Positions 1-9,743 of a stretch of DNA of 64,000 nucleotides are shown here, in pieces. Within the stretch, counting starts at the first letter, position 1; the number at the start of each line of letters is the position of its first letter. The stretch comes from Saprospiraceae bacterium (lineage in GTDB: Bacteria > Bacteroidota > Bacteroidia > Chitinophagales > Saprospiraceae). The position numbers and the translations under genes are program-made. Below the pieces are notes generated by a model that was given only the letters and a program-made list of their open reading frames with translations, had not been told where the DNA came from and searched no databases. The DNA lies in the NCBI GenBank assembly GCA_013001595.1, contig JABDMH010000093.1, positions 62,001 to 126,000 of the forward strand, written 5' to 3'.

Positions 1-758
1 GCCCATCGAGGAAGATCAGAGAGTCATTATTTTCGATCAACTCCAAGTGGATCGACAGCTCACTTTCAAGGATAAAATTGATGCGGTCCAGGGCAACATT
101 CATGGCGGCCAACGCTCCTACCAAGGTTGCGTCATGACGTTGTGCATATTCTCCTGTACAAGCCAGGGCAAGCCGATAAGTAGTGAGGTCAACAGATCTA
201 TTGTTGTGACGTGAAAACGGTGACCGATGGGGGCGTTCATTCAAAAACTTGGCATCCCGATCTGCAAAAAAATGCTGATGCTGTGCATACTGCTTCCTCA
301 GGACGGGATCCACTTGATAGTCTTTGGTGAAATAGCTCATATAGATGCAACCATCACTTGTCTCTATGGGGTCAATGTATATTTCTCCCTGTTGGGCATT
401 GATCACAGCATACATCCCATTTGGACCCAGCGACAAACGTCCTTTTAGCAAACCTCGTTTAGGACTCTGCAGACTGTAGGACTGGATGGCAGGATATCGA
501 CTTGCTAAACCCTGATGAAAATTGGAGATTGGCGTCAACTCAAAAGGTTGCAGTGATCCATCTGGCATGGGCATCTCCAATCTTCGCAAATCCTTGCTTG
601 TGGGATCAAGCTGTACCAATTTTGCGAGGTGATACTTTTTCGGCATGATGATATCTTCCAATACTTCTGGGGCCGAATTACTGGTCCACACCTGGCCATT
701 TGCTGATAGAAGAGCGCAACAGGTCAGTATTGAAATCAAAAACCTTATCTGAGTCATG
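1..758 (-). CDS. Secreted reprolysin-like zinc metalloprotease, N-terminal part (runs off left edge)
   Basis: The frame is open from an ATG at 758 to the window edge, giving the first 252 residues. It starts with a signal peptide (about residues 1-22, ending SANGQ), followed by a propeptide-like region. From about residue 190 there is a stretch beginning YRLALACTGEYAQRHDATLV and continuing through a helix with ALAAMNVALDRIN to ELSIHLELIENNDSLIF. This is characteristic of the start of the catalytic domain of Bacteroidota reprolysin-like (metzincin) proteases, usually large T9SS cargo proteins. The HExxH motif and any C-terminal sorting domain lie outside the window, so catalytic competence and T9SS export cannot be shown. 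It is transcribed in the same direction as the next gene (stop at 818), which ends 59 bases upstream of this start. Confidence 0.75.
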
Positions 759-817
759 TGGCTAAAGTTATCATTTTGTGTACATGTATGATGTTCATTA
801 AAAGACAAAGTTCTCCC

Positions 818-3800
818 TCAAAAAAATGCACTGACTTGAGCCCTAGCCGTGTGCACAACCTGTGCTTGACCACTCTTTCTACCGTCGTATGATACATTCA
901 GCCGGATGTTGCTCATCAACTTTCTGTCAAAGGAAATTCCCCAGATCCAATTCGTACCATCTTTCAAGCCCTCTAACATGGTAAATTCTAAAGCACTATT
1001 TCTTTGACCATTGAAGTCAATTAAAACCATAGAAAAATTCACACGCAGAGACGAAGTACTCACCTTGTTGAAGGTACTTTCCAGCTTAATGTCATGAATC
1101 TCTGCCTTCTCATTGGCATCCTCGAGTGCATTCCTTTTATCTTGAAATTGATATTTCGTAGTTAGCCTAAACTTCGTACTGGGCTGCCATGATATTTCTG
1201 GATTCAGCCCTAGACCATTAATCACAAAATCTTTGTTGTCAAAGTTCTCACTATCCTGTTCATTCACTTCTGAGGAGACACTTAGTAACCCACTTAGTTC
1301 TTTGTTGAAGTTAATGCGAGAACGCAGGATATGTCTGACTATTTTTTTTCGCTCATATCCCGTGGTCAAGATAAATCTGTTACGAAAATCGTTTATCTCA
1401 TATTGAACATCATATTTTGGATTACTACGGTTGAAGTAAAACACATTGCGGATTTGAGAACTTACGGATACAAGCGAACTGTCAGCAATATTCAACACGA
1501 AAGGATTCCACAGGGTGACTTGCGCATTTTGCAGATTCTTTCGTTGAATTCTTATTGATCCTTGGTCTGAAAACTTAGCAAGGAACATGCGTTTATTTTT
1601 AAATAGCCTACCAGGATCAATGGAGTAGCTTTGATTGTAGATAATGTTGTTGGTGGCAATAAAGTCATTGGTTACGATGGTCACACGAATGTATTCAGCT
1701 TGCTCGGGAAATGGGGAGATCTCAAATTCATTAATCTGTTGAATGCCATCATCGTTTAAGTCTATCCAGGTGTAGATCCCTTGGCCAGCATTGACCTTCA
1801 GATATTGAAATGTACGTCGTGGTTCTTGACCACTACTTACCTCATAGTTGGTGGATGTACGTAACGCTCCTTTCCCCAAATTAAACTTGTGACTCAGTCG
1901 ACCCAAATAATTTAGTCCTCCGGTTCGAGCTATGGCGGATGGTATTTCGATATTGAGATTTCTTACTGTGAAGGTGGCATCTAAGATGGATTTGTTCTTG
2001 GCATTCCAGCGTCCTGTCAGCGCGAGGTCGTCTGCATTCGTTGACCGTGCAAAGTCTGTGCCGTCGGGTAGATAATCAAACCTGCGTTGATAGGATACTT
2101 CAAAGCCTAGGCTTTCGCCTGCCTGCTTACTCAGATACAATTTTCCCAATTCGTAAAAAAAGCTGCTGTTGCTGATAGAGTCTGCCCCTGCAGCAGTTCG
2201 CTGATTCTTTTCTCTTTCATAATAAACCCCTATTCTCCAGTCTTTCTCCGCACCCAGTCCCTGAGAAATATCCAATTTTGGCCGATCGAAATAAGCATCA
2301 AAAAATGGACTGGAAGACTGCAAGCGATCCATTTGGCCAGTCACCATCAGTCCTCCGGTTCGTAAATGTGTTTGGACTACATGTTTATGGCCCTCATAAA
2401 TATTGGTGCGGAAAAACCCTCCATATTTATAAGTCAAATCAAATTTGGCACCCTTGGATATGGCAATGAGTCCATTGGCAAGGTGTTCTTCGTTTTTAGC
2501 TAAGCCCTGCAAATTCCAATCGCGTGTGAACTCTTGGTTTCTGAAGGGCTTCAGGATTTCGAAAGAATTAGACAAGTACTCGTGGTTAAGCTCAGTGCGT
2601 ACTTCCCATGACTTGGTACTATCACGACCTACTGTAAACGTTTGTTCTACTCCATTGCGCAGGGCATAACCGTAGTCATCTTCTCCATCACGCTGAGAAA
2701 AGCGGTTTTGATCCCAGTGAGAAAGCGAAACTTCAGAAAAGACCTTACCCTTTGCCCCTAAGCGATATGATCCCCCCAAAGAAAACATTTGCCTTTGTTG
2801 CGGTGCCACCAATTGTACTTCAGGCTGAAACGTTCCCCTGGATGCCCCTGTCAGCGAATCGGGACGTATCCAGGCATATACTGCTCCATTGGCTTCCTCA
2901 GCAATGGGGATATAATTACCTTGGCCTGCACCCACAAAAGTGAATCGTGCGGTATACTTTGCAAGATGTGGATCCGAGTTGCGAACCAATACCCCACTGT
3001 AGCCTAGGGTGTCGACTTGCTTGTACATTACTATGTTGGGATCAAACCCCTCCGGCCTGAGTCTAACAGACGATGTAAAAGCCCGATTGCTACTGTCTCC
3101 TAATTCAGCCAAGAATCGTTTGTCCTCTCCAGTCAGATCTGCTAGGCCAGAAGTAAGCTTACCATCTTGCTCACTGTATGCATTGAATTGAAGATCCAGT
3201 CGGCGATCGTGATAACCGGTTTCTACAGTAAAAATAGAGCGGTTATAGTTCTGGTCCGAATACTCATATTCTGCAATGATTCGTACATCCTTAGTAATGA
3301 TTCGATTGGCTGTAAAGGTGACCTCCCCTGCATTATAGTCAATGATGTAGTCTTGTTCTAGGCCACGAGTGAGTAACTTCCCATCTAAATATATTCTTTC
3401 GGAGTTGGCCAAAATGATGATAAATCTTTCATTGTTGTTACCTCGCAGACGATAAGGACCTTGATTTCCTTCTTGGGTAATCATATTTATTCTTGCGAAT
3501 TGTCCACGTGTACTGCCCACACCGGCGGCTGATTCAATCCGGCCGTACTTTCCCACCTTTGTACTATTCTCCATCCTTACGCCCTGCAAGCGTTTGTAAT
3601 AATTGACAAAATAACTCTGCGGGCGCGAAAGAATATAGTCTCCACCGATAAGTCTACTGTTCCCTTTGGAAAGTTGAATAAAGATTTTGTCAAACTCCTG
3701 CAGTTGTTGAGTATTACCTTCAGGCTGGAGAGGTATGCTATTATCAGATAAGGCTGCCAGGATTTCAATATCATTGGCCAGTTTACCGGCTAAACGTAGG

Positions 3801-4324
3801 TCGAAATTGGAGTTTAGCACTAAATCCTGACGATTACCAAGGGCCAGTCCACGGGAGAAAGTGCCATCATATTGTATCCCCGTTGACTTGCCTAGTAGTG
3901 TTTGATTTCCCCTAAGGGGATCGATCTGAAGGGGCTTTACCAATCGCATACGTCCATCTTTATATAAGACGGAATCAAATCTAGAGGACCAGCTGGCAAG
4001 ATCATAGGGTAATATTCGGAAGGTTGCAATATAACTTGCTCGATCCTGCTGCAGGGGCATGATAGATGCCGAATCCCAAATGAACTTTCCACCAACCAGA
4101 TGATAATTGTGCGCGGCGACCACTGTTGAATCAACTGTAACGCTTTGCAATACAAAAGTTTCGGGAGCAATACTAAAAGCAGAGAGAACGAAAGTATCCT
4201 GCCTGTTGTGTACTTGGACCGTCCGCAAATTTGATAGGTCTCCCATCTGAGCCATCAGCGTAGCTGAGACATCAAGACTTATCAAGAGTGTGGTGAGTGC
4301 GAATATGCGTAAAACTGGTCTCAT
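818..4324 (-). CDS. Large predicted outer-membrane beta-barrel protein with SprA-like segment
   Basis: Predicted 1168-residue protein. I place the start at the ATG at 4324 because it is followed by a good signal peptide (MRPVLRIFALTTLLISLDVS, cleavage near LMAQ) and preceded by AGGGAGG; a TTG/ATG pair at 4361-4366 would add a non-signal extension. The region around residues 180-250 (LSDNSIPLQPEGNTQQLQEF, then FIQLSKGNSRLIGGDYIL) and residues 320-380 (DYIIDYNAGEVTFTANRIIT, then VRIIAEYEYSDQNYNR) resembles sequences found in SprA, the giant T9SS translocon channel, although SprA is about twice as long. The rest consists of alternating aromatic/charged strands typical of an outer-membrane barrel and ends in FF, as barrel proteins often do. 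Its function is not known. It diverges from the response regulator gene at 4641. Confidence 0.7.
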   Translation of the reverse strand: MRPVLRIFALTTLLISLDVSATLMAQMGDLSNLRTVQVHNRQDTFVLSAFSIAPETFVLQSVTVDSTVVAAHNYHLVGGKFIWDSASIMPLQQDRASYIATFRILPYDLASWSSRFDSVLYKDGRMRLVKPLQIDPLRGNQTLLGKSTGIQYDGTFSRGLALGNRQDLVLNSNFDLRLAGKLANDIEILAALSDNSIPLQPEGNTQQLQEFDKIFIQLSKGNSRLIGGDYILSRPQSYFVNYYKRLQGVRMENSTKVGKYGRIESAAGVGSTRGQFARINMITQEGNQGPYRLRGNNNERFIIILANSERIYLDGKLLTRGLEQDYIIDYNAGEVTFTANRIITKDVRIIAEYEYSDQNYNRSIFTVETGYHDRRLDLQFNAYSEQDGKLTSGLADLTGEDKRFLAELGDSSNRAFTSSVRLRPEGFDPNIVMYKQVDTLGYSGVLVRNSDPHLAKYTARFTFVGAGQGNYIPIAEEANGAVYAWIRPDSLTGASRGTFQPEVQLVAPQQRQMFSLGGSYRLGAKGKVFSEVSLSHWDQNRFSQRDGEDDYGYALRNGVEQTFTVGRDSTKSWEVRTELNHEYLSNSFEILKPFRNQEFTRDWNLQGLAKNEEHLANGLIAISKGAKFDLTYKYGGFFRTNIYEGHKHVVQTHLRTGGLMVTGQMDRLQSSSPFFDAYFDRPKLDISQGLGAEKDWRIGVYYEREKNQRTAAGADSISNSSFFYELGKLYLSKQAGESLGFEVSYQRRFDYLPDGTDFARSTNADDLALTGRWNAKNKSILDATFTVRNLNIEIPSAIARTGGLNYLGRLSHKFNLGKGALRTSTNYEVSSGQEPRRTFQYLKVNAGQGIYTWIDLNDDGIQQINEFEISPFPEQAEYIRVTIVTNDFIATNNIIYNQSYSIDPGRLFKNKRMFLAKFSDQGSIRIQRKNLQNAQVTLWNPFVLNIADSSLVSVSSQIRNVFYFNRSNPKYDVQYEINDFRNRFILTTGYERKKIVRHILRSRINFNKELSGLLSVSSEVNEQDSENFDNKDFVINGLGLNPEISWQPSTKFRLTTKYQFQDKRNALEDANEKAEIHDIKLESTFNKVSTSSLRVNFSMVLIDFNGQRNSALEFTMLEGLKDGTNWIWGISFDRKLMSNIRLNVSYDGRKSGQAQVVHTARAQVSAFF

Positions 4325-4640
4325 GATCTGATCCTCCCTGAAACAACGACAAAATACTTGCATCAAAGATGATCCGCTACTTTTTTCTCAAGAGAGAGTG
4401 AGGCTAAACTTGGGCTTTAGTTTGGGTTATGGTGTCCATTTTCGTTGATTTGCCTTGTGAATCGAGATCCGTAAGTAAAAGGACAATTTTTTCTTTCTCT
4501 TTTTGCTTCTAAATGATTGATAAACTGTTAAATATTAGGTAAATATCGCATGAGTGGAAAAAATGGCATTCAAATTGCAGTAAGTTTTAATGCGTTATCT
4601 AAAACTTTTATGATCCACCACTTAGCAAAAAAAGCCCTCT
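4325..4640. other. Intergenic region between divergent genes
   Basis: This 316-base AT-rich stretch separates the start of the outer-membrane barrel gene (minus strand) from the response regulator gene (plus strand), so it must hold promoters for both. It contains a pyrimidine-rich run around 4487-4510. I see no clean TAnnTTTG -7 element on either strand, no tRNA and no convincing hairpin. Confidence 0.5.
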
Positions 4641-5315
4641 ATGCGAATAAATGCCTTAATAGTTGAAGATCATGCTCTTTTTGCTGAAGGGCTCGTTGCG
4701 CTTCTACAGCAATCGGATGAACTCAACATAAAAGTGCTGGATGTATCTAAAGATGGATGCGATGCGGTGACTCTGTGCAAAAAGCGACGGGTAGATCTAA
4801 TTTTTCTAGATCTGAATTTAGGGCGTGTAAATGGATTAGACCTGATAAAACCTATTAAAGAAGCATCACCAAAAACCAAAATTCTTGTCGTATCAGGCTA
4901 CGATAACCAAAAATTCGTAAAAAAGGCTTTTCTCAATGGAGCTGACGGATACCTGTTGAAAGGCTCAAAACGGGAAGAATTGGTAGAAGCCATTGAAACC
5001 GTAATGTCGAATAATACTTTCATGGGTCAGGGCGTTCAGGTCTCAGCACTGCTAAATGATACAAATGAAGGCTCTGGCAAAGGTTCTGGACATCAATATC
5101 TAGATGCATATTCCGTAAGGCAGAGACTCACCAAAAGAGAACATGAGATTTTACGCTTGATCACTCAGGCGTACAGTAATAAACAGATTGGTGAACAGCT
5201 ATTTATTAGTGATCAGACAGTTAGTGTGCATAGAAAAAATATTATGCGAAAACTCGGTGTGACCAATACAGTAAGTTTGGTAAAAGCTGCACAAAGTCTT
5301 AGCATAAGTGAATAA
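4641..5315 (+). CDS. NarL/FixJ-family response regulator (receiver + LuxR HTH)
   Basis: 224 residues. The receiver domain (about 3-123) has the acidic pair E9/D10, the phospho-acceptor D57 in FLDLNL, S85 at the Thr/Ser switch position and the conserved K107. The C-terminal LuxR-type helix-turn-helix (about 162-217) contains LTKREHEILRLI and the recognition segment ISDQTVSVHRKNIMRKLGV. It should bind DNA when phosphorylated by a histidine kinase. No kinase gene is nearby, so the partner is an orphan elsewhere in the genome or the receiver uses another donor. It lies 55 bases upstream of and in the same direction as the cohesin/SprB protein and PorP/SprF-like genes, which are possible targets (inference). 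Confidence 0.9.
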   Translation: MRINALIVEDHALFAEGLVALLQQSDELNIKVLDVSKDGCDAVTLCKKRRVDLIFLDLNLGRVNGLDLIKPIKEASPKTKILVVSGYDNQKFVKKAFLNGADGYLLKGSKREELVEAIETVMSNNTFMGQGVQVSALLNDTNEGSGKGSGHQYLDAYSVRQRLTKREHEILRLITQAYSNKQIGEQLFISDQTVSVHRKNIMRKLGVTNTVSLVKAAQSLSISE

Positions 5316-5370
5316 TGGATCGTTATAGGTGATAACAAATAGAAAGGGCTAATAGCCAAAACAAAAGATT

Positions 5371-7944
5371 ATGAAGAAATTTTATTTGCTCTCCATTTTG
5401 TTGGTAGGGCTTTTGGGGTGGATGCAGGCACAGCCGACCTTTGAAATAGACGACGCCACAGGCGACCCAGGCGGAGTAGTCAGTATCAACTTTAAGGTAA
5501 AGGACTTTACGGGAATTGTTGGGATGCAGTTTTCGATCAACTGGGATCCAACCGTATTACAGTTTGCCGAGATTAAAAACATCACCAATGAAATTAACGC
5601 TTTCGATGGCAGTGCCTTTAATACGGATGCCAACCGGGTAGACAATGGCCAAATTCTCTTCCAGTGGTTTGATACCGGAGCAGAAGGTAATACGCTGGCA
5701 GATGGCACGATCATATTCACTATTGACTTCACCATCGTTGGTGGATCTGGATCCAGCACCAACATCACCATAAGTGACGATCCAAGGAAAATCGAAATCA
5801 TTGATGAGAGTGAGACCAACATTGGCCTGAATGTCACTGATGGTACCTTTACAGCCACAGGAATGGGTGGTGGTGGATCACTTCGACTGCTGGGTTCGGA
5901 TGAAATCGGTAGTCTGGATGAAACTGTTTGTGTAGATATCACTGCACAGGGGTTTTCAAACATTGCTGGCATGCAGTTTAGCTTGAGCTGGGATCCAGCG
6001 TTTCTACAGTTTTCCGAAGTGACGAACTTCAATTTAGACGGACTCAACGAAGGCACTTTTAATACAGATGACGTGGCCAATGGTAAAATTGGTCTGCAAT
6101 GGAATGATCCAGATGTAGCTGGAATCACTCTGGGAAATAACACCAGAATCTTCAGTATCTGCTTTAAGATACTTGGGTCAGAGGGCAACAGCACGGTCGC
6201 TTTTGCAAGCGAACCGGTATCTATTGAGTTTGTTGATGGCGACGATAATAGGGTCACCTTTAATAAGAAAGATGGCTCCGTCTCTACAGATGGTGGTGGT
6301 GGTGGAACTTCCGACTGTAACGCTGAAGGCTTTGCCATGGAAGCTAGTGTACCTGCTAATGTAGATGCAGGTAGTGAGGTCTGCGTCGACTTTAAAGTAA
6401 AGGACTTTATCGATATTACTACCTTAGGTGCCACCGTCGAATGGGACAATGCAGTCATCACCAACCCCAGAATTGAATCCATCAATCTGGATGGATTAAA
6501 TGAAAACCTTTTTAATCTTGATCAAGGAGCCAATGGCTTGTTCTCTTTTGTTTGGATTGACAACACAACGGAGGGCATAAATCTTCCAGATGGAAGTATC
6601 CTGTTTACCATTTGTTACAACGTTGTGGGATCGGAGGGTCAATCGACCACGGTATCTTTTACGGATATGATCACTGATAGGGAGGTGAGTCAACTGAGTA
6701 TCGCCATACCATTTAATCAATGTGATGGTGTAATCAATGTGGGAAACGGTAGCGGTCTGAACATTTCCTCTAGTCTTACAACACCAAGTTGTGCTGGAGA
6801 ATTTGATGGTGCCATCGACATTTCTGTGAGTGGAGGTACTGAGCCATATACTTACTCCTGGACCAGGGGAGGCTCGGCAGTAAGCACAGACGAAGATCTT
6901 AGTAATGTATCCGCAGGTACTTATACGGTAAATATTGCGGATGGCACGGGACTGGAGGCAAGCAGAAATATTGTATTGAATGATCCCGTAGGTGTGCGCA
7001 TTATTAATGCCGTAATCGTGGAGGGATCCGGTATGGATGGATCCATTGCACTGACATTATCTGGTGGATCAACACCCCTCGATTTTGCATGGAGCAATGG
7101 TGCTACAACCAGAGATATCGCTGGATTGGCATTTGGAACTTATGGGCTTACCATAACCGAGGCTAATGGCTGTACTTTAGATACTTCCTTTAATGTGGGC
7201 GCCGGAGATCTGATGGTGCAGATTGATCTGACTGATTTGTCCTGCACTGGCGAAAATGATGGTGCTGCATCAGCCAATGTGAATGGAGGTGGAGCACCTT
7301 ACACCTATAGTTGGAGCAATGGTGAAACAACCAGCAGTATATCAGGACTGGAACCGGGATCATATGCTGTCACGGTCACAGATGCTGCAGGGACTACAGT
7401 TGAAGCCAGTGGAGACATTGATGAACCAAACCAGCTCGTGGTCAACGTAGAAACCACCCCTTCGCCCAATAACTCAGAAGGAACAGCTTTAGCTCAGGTC
7501 AGTGGTGGCACTGGACCGTATACTTACCGCTGGAATGATGGAAATCCACCTTCCACTACCAGATTGATCATCAATTTACCACAAGGCTCTTTCAGTGTTC
7601 TGGTCACTGATGATAATGGTTGCCAGGCACAGGCCATCGGAGATATTGGAGAATCTGACGTACCCTGCTTTAGTGCCAGATTGGTGATGACTCCAAATGG
7701 CGACGGACGCAATGACGAATTTGACTTAGCCTGCACGGCAGGTACGGACAACGAGCTGCAAGTATTCAATCGGCAGGGAGAATTGGTATATGAAGCGACC
7801 AACTATAGCAACGATTGGTTAGGTGTGGACCAAGGAGGTGAAGAACTCGTAGACGGTGCATACTATTGGGTCTTGCAAGTGAGGCGTAACGGAATATTGG
7901 AGCAGTTTAAAGGACATGTGACCATCCTAAGAAATCTAAATTAA
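5371..7944 (+). CDS. Secreted cohesin- and SprB-repeat protein with T9SS type B C-terminal domain
   Basis: 857 residues. Signal peptide at 1-20 (ends GWMQAQ). Three related cohesin-like domains follow, at roughly 22-163, 170-307 and 318-467. The first two share a GMQFS-x-x-WDP core (GMQFSINWDP, GMQFSLSWDP); the third has LGATVEWDN. They are separated by glycine-rich linkers. Residues about 470-770 hold about four SprB-type Ig-like repeats, recognisable by PYTYSWT, PYTYSWSNGETTS and PYTYRWNDG. The last 85 residues form the gliding-associated type B sorting domain (MTPNGDGRNDEF, then VFNRQGELVYE and DGAYYWVLQV). Known for the families: cohesins bind partner modules, SprB repeats occur in gliding adhesins, and the C-terminal domain directs T9SS export. 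It is followed by a PorP/SprF gene, the usual partner of type B cargo. The ligand is unknown. Confidence 0.9.
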   Translation: MKKFYLLSILLVGLLGWMQAQPTFEIDDATGDPGGVVSINFKVKDFTGIVGMQFSINWDPTVLQFAEIKNITNEINAFDGSAFNTDANRVDNGQILFQWFDTGAEGNTLADGTIIFTIDFTIVGGSGSSTNITISDDPRKIEIIDESETNIGLNVTDGTFTATGMGGGGSLRLLGSDEIGSLDETVCVDITAQGFSNIAGMQFSLSWDPAFLQFSEVTNFNLDGLNEGTFNTDDVANGKIGLQWNDPDVAGITLGNNTRIFSICFKILGSEGNSTVAFASEPVSIEFVDGDDNRVTFNKKDGSVSTDGGGGGTSDCNAEGFAMEASVPANVDAGSEVCVDFKVKDFIDITTLGATVEWDNAVITNPRIESINLDGLNENLFNLDQGANGLFSFVWIDNTTEGINLPDGSILFTICYNVVGSEGQSTTVSFTDMITDREVSQLSIAIPFNQCDGVINVGNGSGLNISSSLTTPSCAGEFDGAIDISVSGGTEPYTYSWTRGGSAVSTDEDLSNVSAGTYTVNIADGTGLEASRNIVLNDPVGVRIINAVIVEGSGMDGSIALTLSGGSTPLDFAWSNGATTRDIAGLAFGTYGLTITEANGCTLDTSFNVGAGDLMVQIDLTDLSCTGENDGAASANVNGGGAPYTYSWSNGETTSSISGLEPGSYAVTVTDAAGTTVEASGDIDEPNQLVVNVETTPSPNNSEGTALAQVSGGTGPYTYRWNDGNPPSTTRLIINLPQGSFSVLVTDDNGCQAQAIGDIGESDVPCFSARLVMTPNGDGRNDEFDLACTAGTDNELQVFNRQGELVYEATNYSNDWLGVDQGGEELVDGAYYWVLQVRRNGILEQFKGHVTILRNLN

Positions 7945-7991
7945 TAGAAACCGTAAAGCCCGACAACCAAACAGCTTAAGAATTGATACCC

Positions 7992-8927
7992 ATGAAAAGA
8001 CTTATACTAGCGATAACACTGACCGGATGCCTCTCCGTGATAATGAAGGCTCAGGATGAGAGTCAGTTTAGGCACTACCTACTTAGTCCTATACTGGTCA
8101 ATCCCGGTTACACCGGCTTTGAAGATCATCACAGTTTGATCCTCAATTACAACAACCAATGGGCCGATTTTAGCGACGATGGGGGTTCTCCCAAAACTGC
8201 CACTGCTATCTATAATGGACCAGTCAGTGACCGAATTGGCCTAGGTGCTATGGTGCGAAGCGACAATGCGGGTTCATTGGTGCGTACTCAAACCCAGCTG
8301 TCTTACGGCTTTAAGTTTATCTTAAATGAGCTGGACTTATCGCTTGGACTCTCTACAACTTTCGAGCAAAGCCGATTGAAGGGAACCGCACTCCTCGACC
8401 CGCGCATAGATATTCAGGACCCGGTGTTGTTGGACGCCACTGGAGGCCTTAAGCTGTTTGATGCTGCCTTTGGGGTGCATGGTAAGACGGAAGAATTTTT
8501 CTTCGGCTTAGCTGCCCCAAATCTGATACGGGCAAGGGTAAATCAAGATCCTCAGGTGGATACTGAACCAACGAGTGGACTATTGAAGTACTATCTGGCT
8601 TACGCTGGATACAAATGGGCCGTAGAAGAGAACAACTTTTATGTTGAACCTTCCATAATGGTTAGAAACCTTCGTTACAGCCCCTTTATGGTCGACTTCA
8701 ATGCTAAGGTCAATTTCTTTGAAGACCAGCTGGTAGGTGGTTTGACCTACTCTGTTGGCGGAGGAAATAGGTTTTCGATCCTTTTAGGGACGGAACTTAC
8801 CAATTTCATGGTCTACTACAGCTACACGACTTCGTTTCAAGCCTCCCAGAGTTACCACAGCGGAGCTCATGAAGTCAGTATCGCATTCGAATTCGGTAGT
8901 CGAAAAAGCAAGCTGGAAGATCAATAG
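7992..8927 (+). CDS. PorP/SprF family T9SS outer-membrane protein
   Basis: 311 residues from the ATG at 7992; a TTG three codons upstream is unlikely since the signal peptide begins at MKRLILAITLTGCLSVIMKA. The family signature is seen right after the signal: DESQFRHYLLSPILVNPGYT, then QWADFSDDGGSPKTATAIYN. The remainder is a predicted beta-barrel (GLGLSTTFEQ-type strands, final strand VSIAFEFGS). PorP/SprF proteins are outer-membrane partners that anchor or help export type B T9SS cargo such as SprB. Position 48 bases after a type B cargo gene supports a dedicated cargo-partner pair. It converges on the broken yceI gene on the other strand. Confidence 0.88.
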   Translation: MKRLILAITLTGCLSVIMKAQDESQFRHYLLSPILVNPGYTGFEDHHSLILNYNNQWADFSDDGGSPKTATAIYNGPVSDRIGLGAMVRSDNAGSLVRTQTQLSYGFKFILNELDLSLGLSTTFEQSRLKGTALLDPRIDIQDPVLLDATGGLKLFDAAFGVHGKTEEFFFGLAAPNLIRARVNQDPQVDTEPTSGLLKYYLAYAGYKWAVEENNFYVEPSIMVRNLRYSPFMVDFNAKVNFFEDQLVGGLTYSVGGGNRFSILLGTELTNFMVYYSYTTSFQASQSYHSGAHEVSIAFEFGSRKSKLEDQ

Positions 8928-8960
8928 CGACCAATGCCTGGTGATGCCGATTGTACGTAA

Positions 8961-9613
8961 CTACTCCTTATTTGCTTCGAATGTGATCACCAGAGACACC
9001 TCGTCATGGATGAGTTTGTCAGCTGCGGTGCCCAAAATCCCGGAATTGTAATTGATGCCCCATTCTGTCCTATTGATGGTAAATGCCGGTGAAGCGGCTA
9101 GAATTTTATCCCTACGAAAGAGATGTTTATCGGTATGGTAGTATTCTTGGTGGTTTCCTTAATGGTCAAGTCTCCCGATACGTTATGCGTACTAGATGGC
9201 TGATCCTTAACTAGGTCAGCGCCAGTAATTTTAAAGGCGCTTTTGGGATGTTGGTCGATGGAAAAAAAGTCTTGAGACTTCAGATGACTTTCCAATTTGG
9301 ACTTCTTTTCTCCTTCCAGATCTATAGGTACTAGAGAGGTCATATCAATCGTGAATATTCCTCCCACCACATCTTCACCGTCAATCGCTATTTCGCCTTG
9401 CTTAATATCCACTGTCCCAAGGTGCTTACCAGTGGGTTTGCTCGCGGTCCAATTCATTTGTCCCATGATGAGCTTGTAAGTGGCCGCACCAACAGTGACT
9501 TGCGGATTGTCACCTGCAGCTGCACTGGTCTTCGCCTTAGCACCAGTGGGTCTCTCAGAGCAAGAATAAAGAAGTATTAAGCCCAGTGCAAAGAATTTGA
9601 TCGTTTGACGCAT
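8961..9613 (-). pseudogene. YceI-family lipoprotein, frameshifted near the C-terminus
   Basis: From the ATG at 9613 the frame encodes a lipoprotein signal (MRQTIKFFALGLILLYSC, lipobox LLYSC) and a YceI lipid-binding domain (GKHLGTVDIKQGEI, DMTSLVPIDLEGEKKSKLES, ADLVKDQPSSTHNVSGDLTI). It stops early at 9098-9100 after ISFVGIKF. The missing end is intact in the next frame: ASPAFTINRTEWGINYNSGI, then ADKLIHDEVSLVITFEA, with a stop at 8961-8963. NRTEWGINYNSG is the classic final part of YceI. The frames meet at the CCC run at 9110-9112 (GGG on the coding strand); one extra G would restore a protein of 217 residues. This is either a real one-base deletion or an assembly error. YceI proteins bind polyisoprenoids in the periplasm. 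The gene follows the MerR gene in the same direction. Confidence 0.85.
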
Positions 9614-9743
9614 AGCAGAAGCGGTTTGTTTTCTAGAAGAAGATCTCAAAAAAATTCAATACGATCTGCTCCGACCTACATTTCTCTGAAATTGAAGTCC
9701 TCTTGGCGATTGCGATCTACAGTTTGTGCCTCGATCGTCTATG

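Noticed and set aside
5382-6485. Long 367-codon open frame on the minus strand
   Set aside because: It is antisense to the cohesin protein gene, whose plus-strand frame has clear domains; the minus frame encodes no recognisable features and is a by-product of the Gly/Asp/Ser codons.
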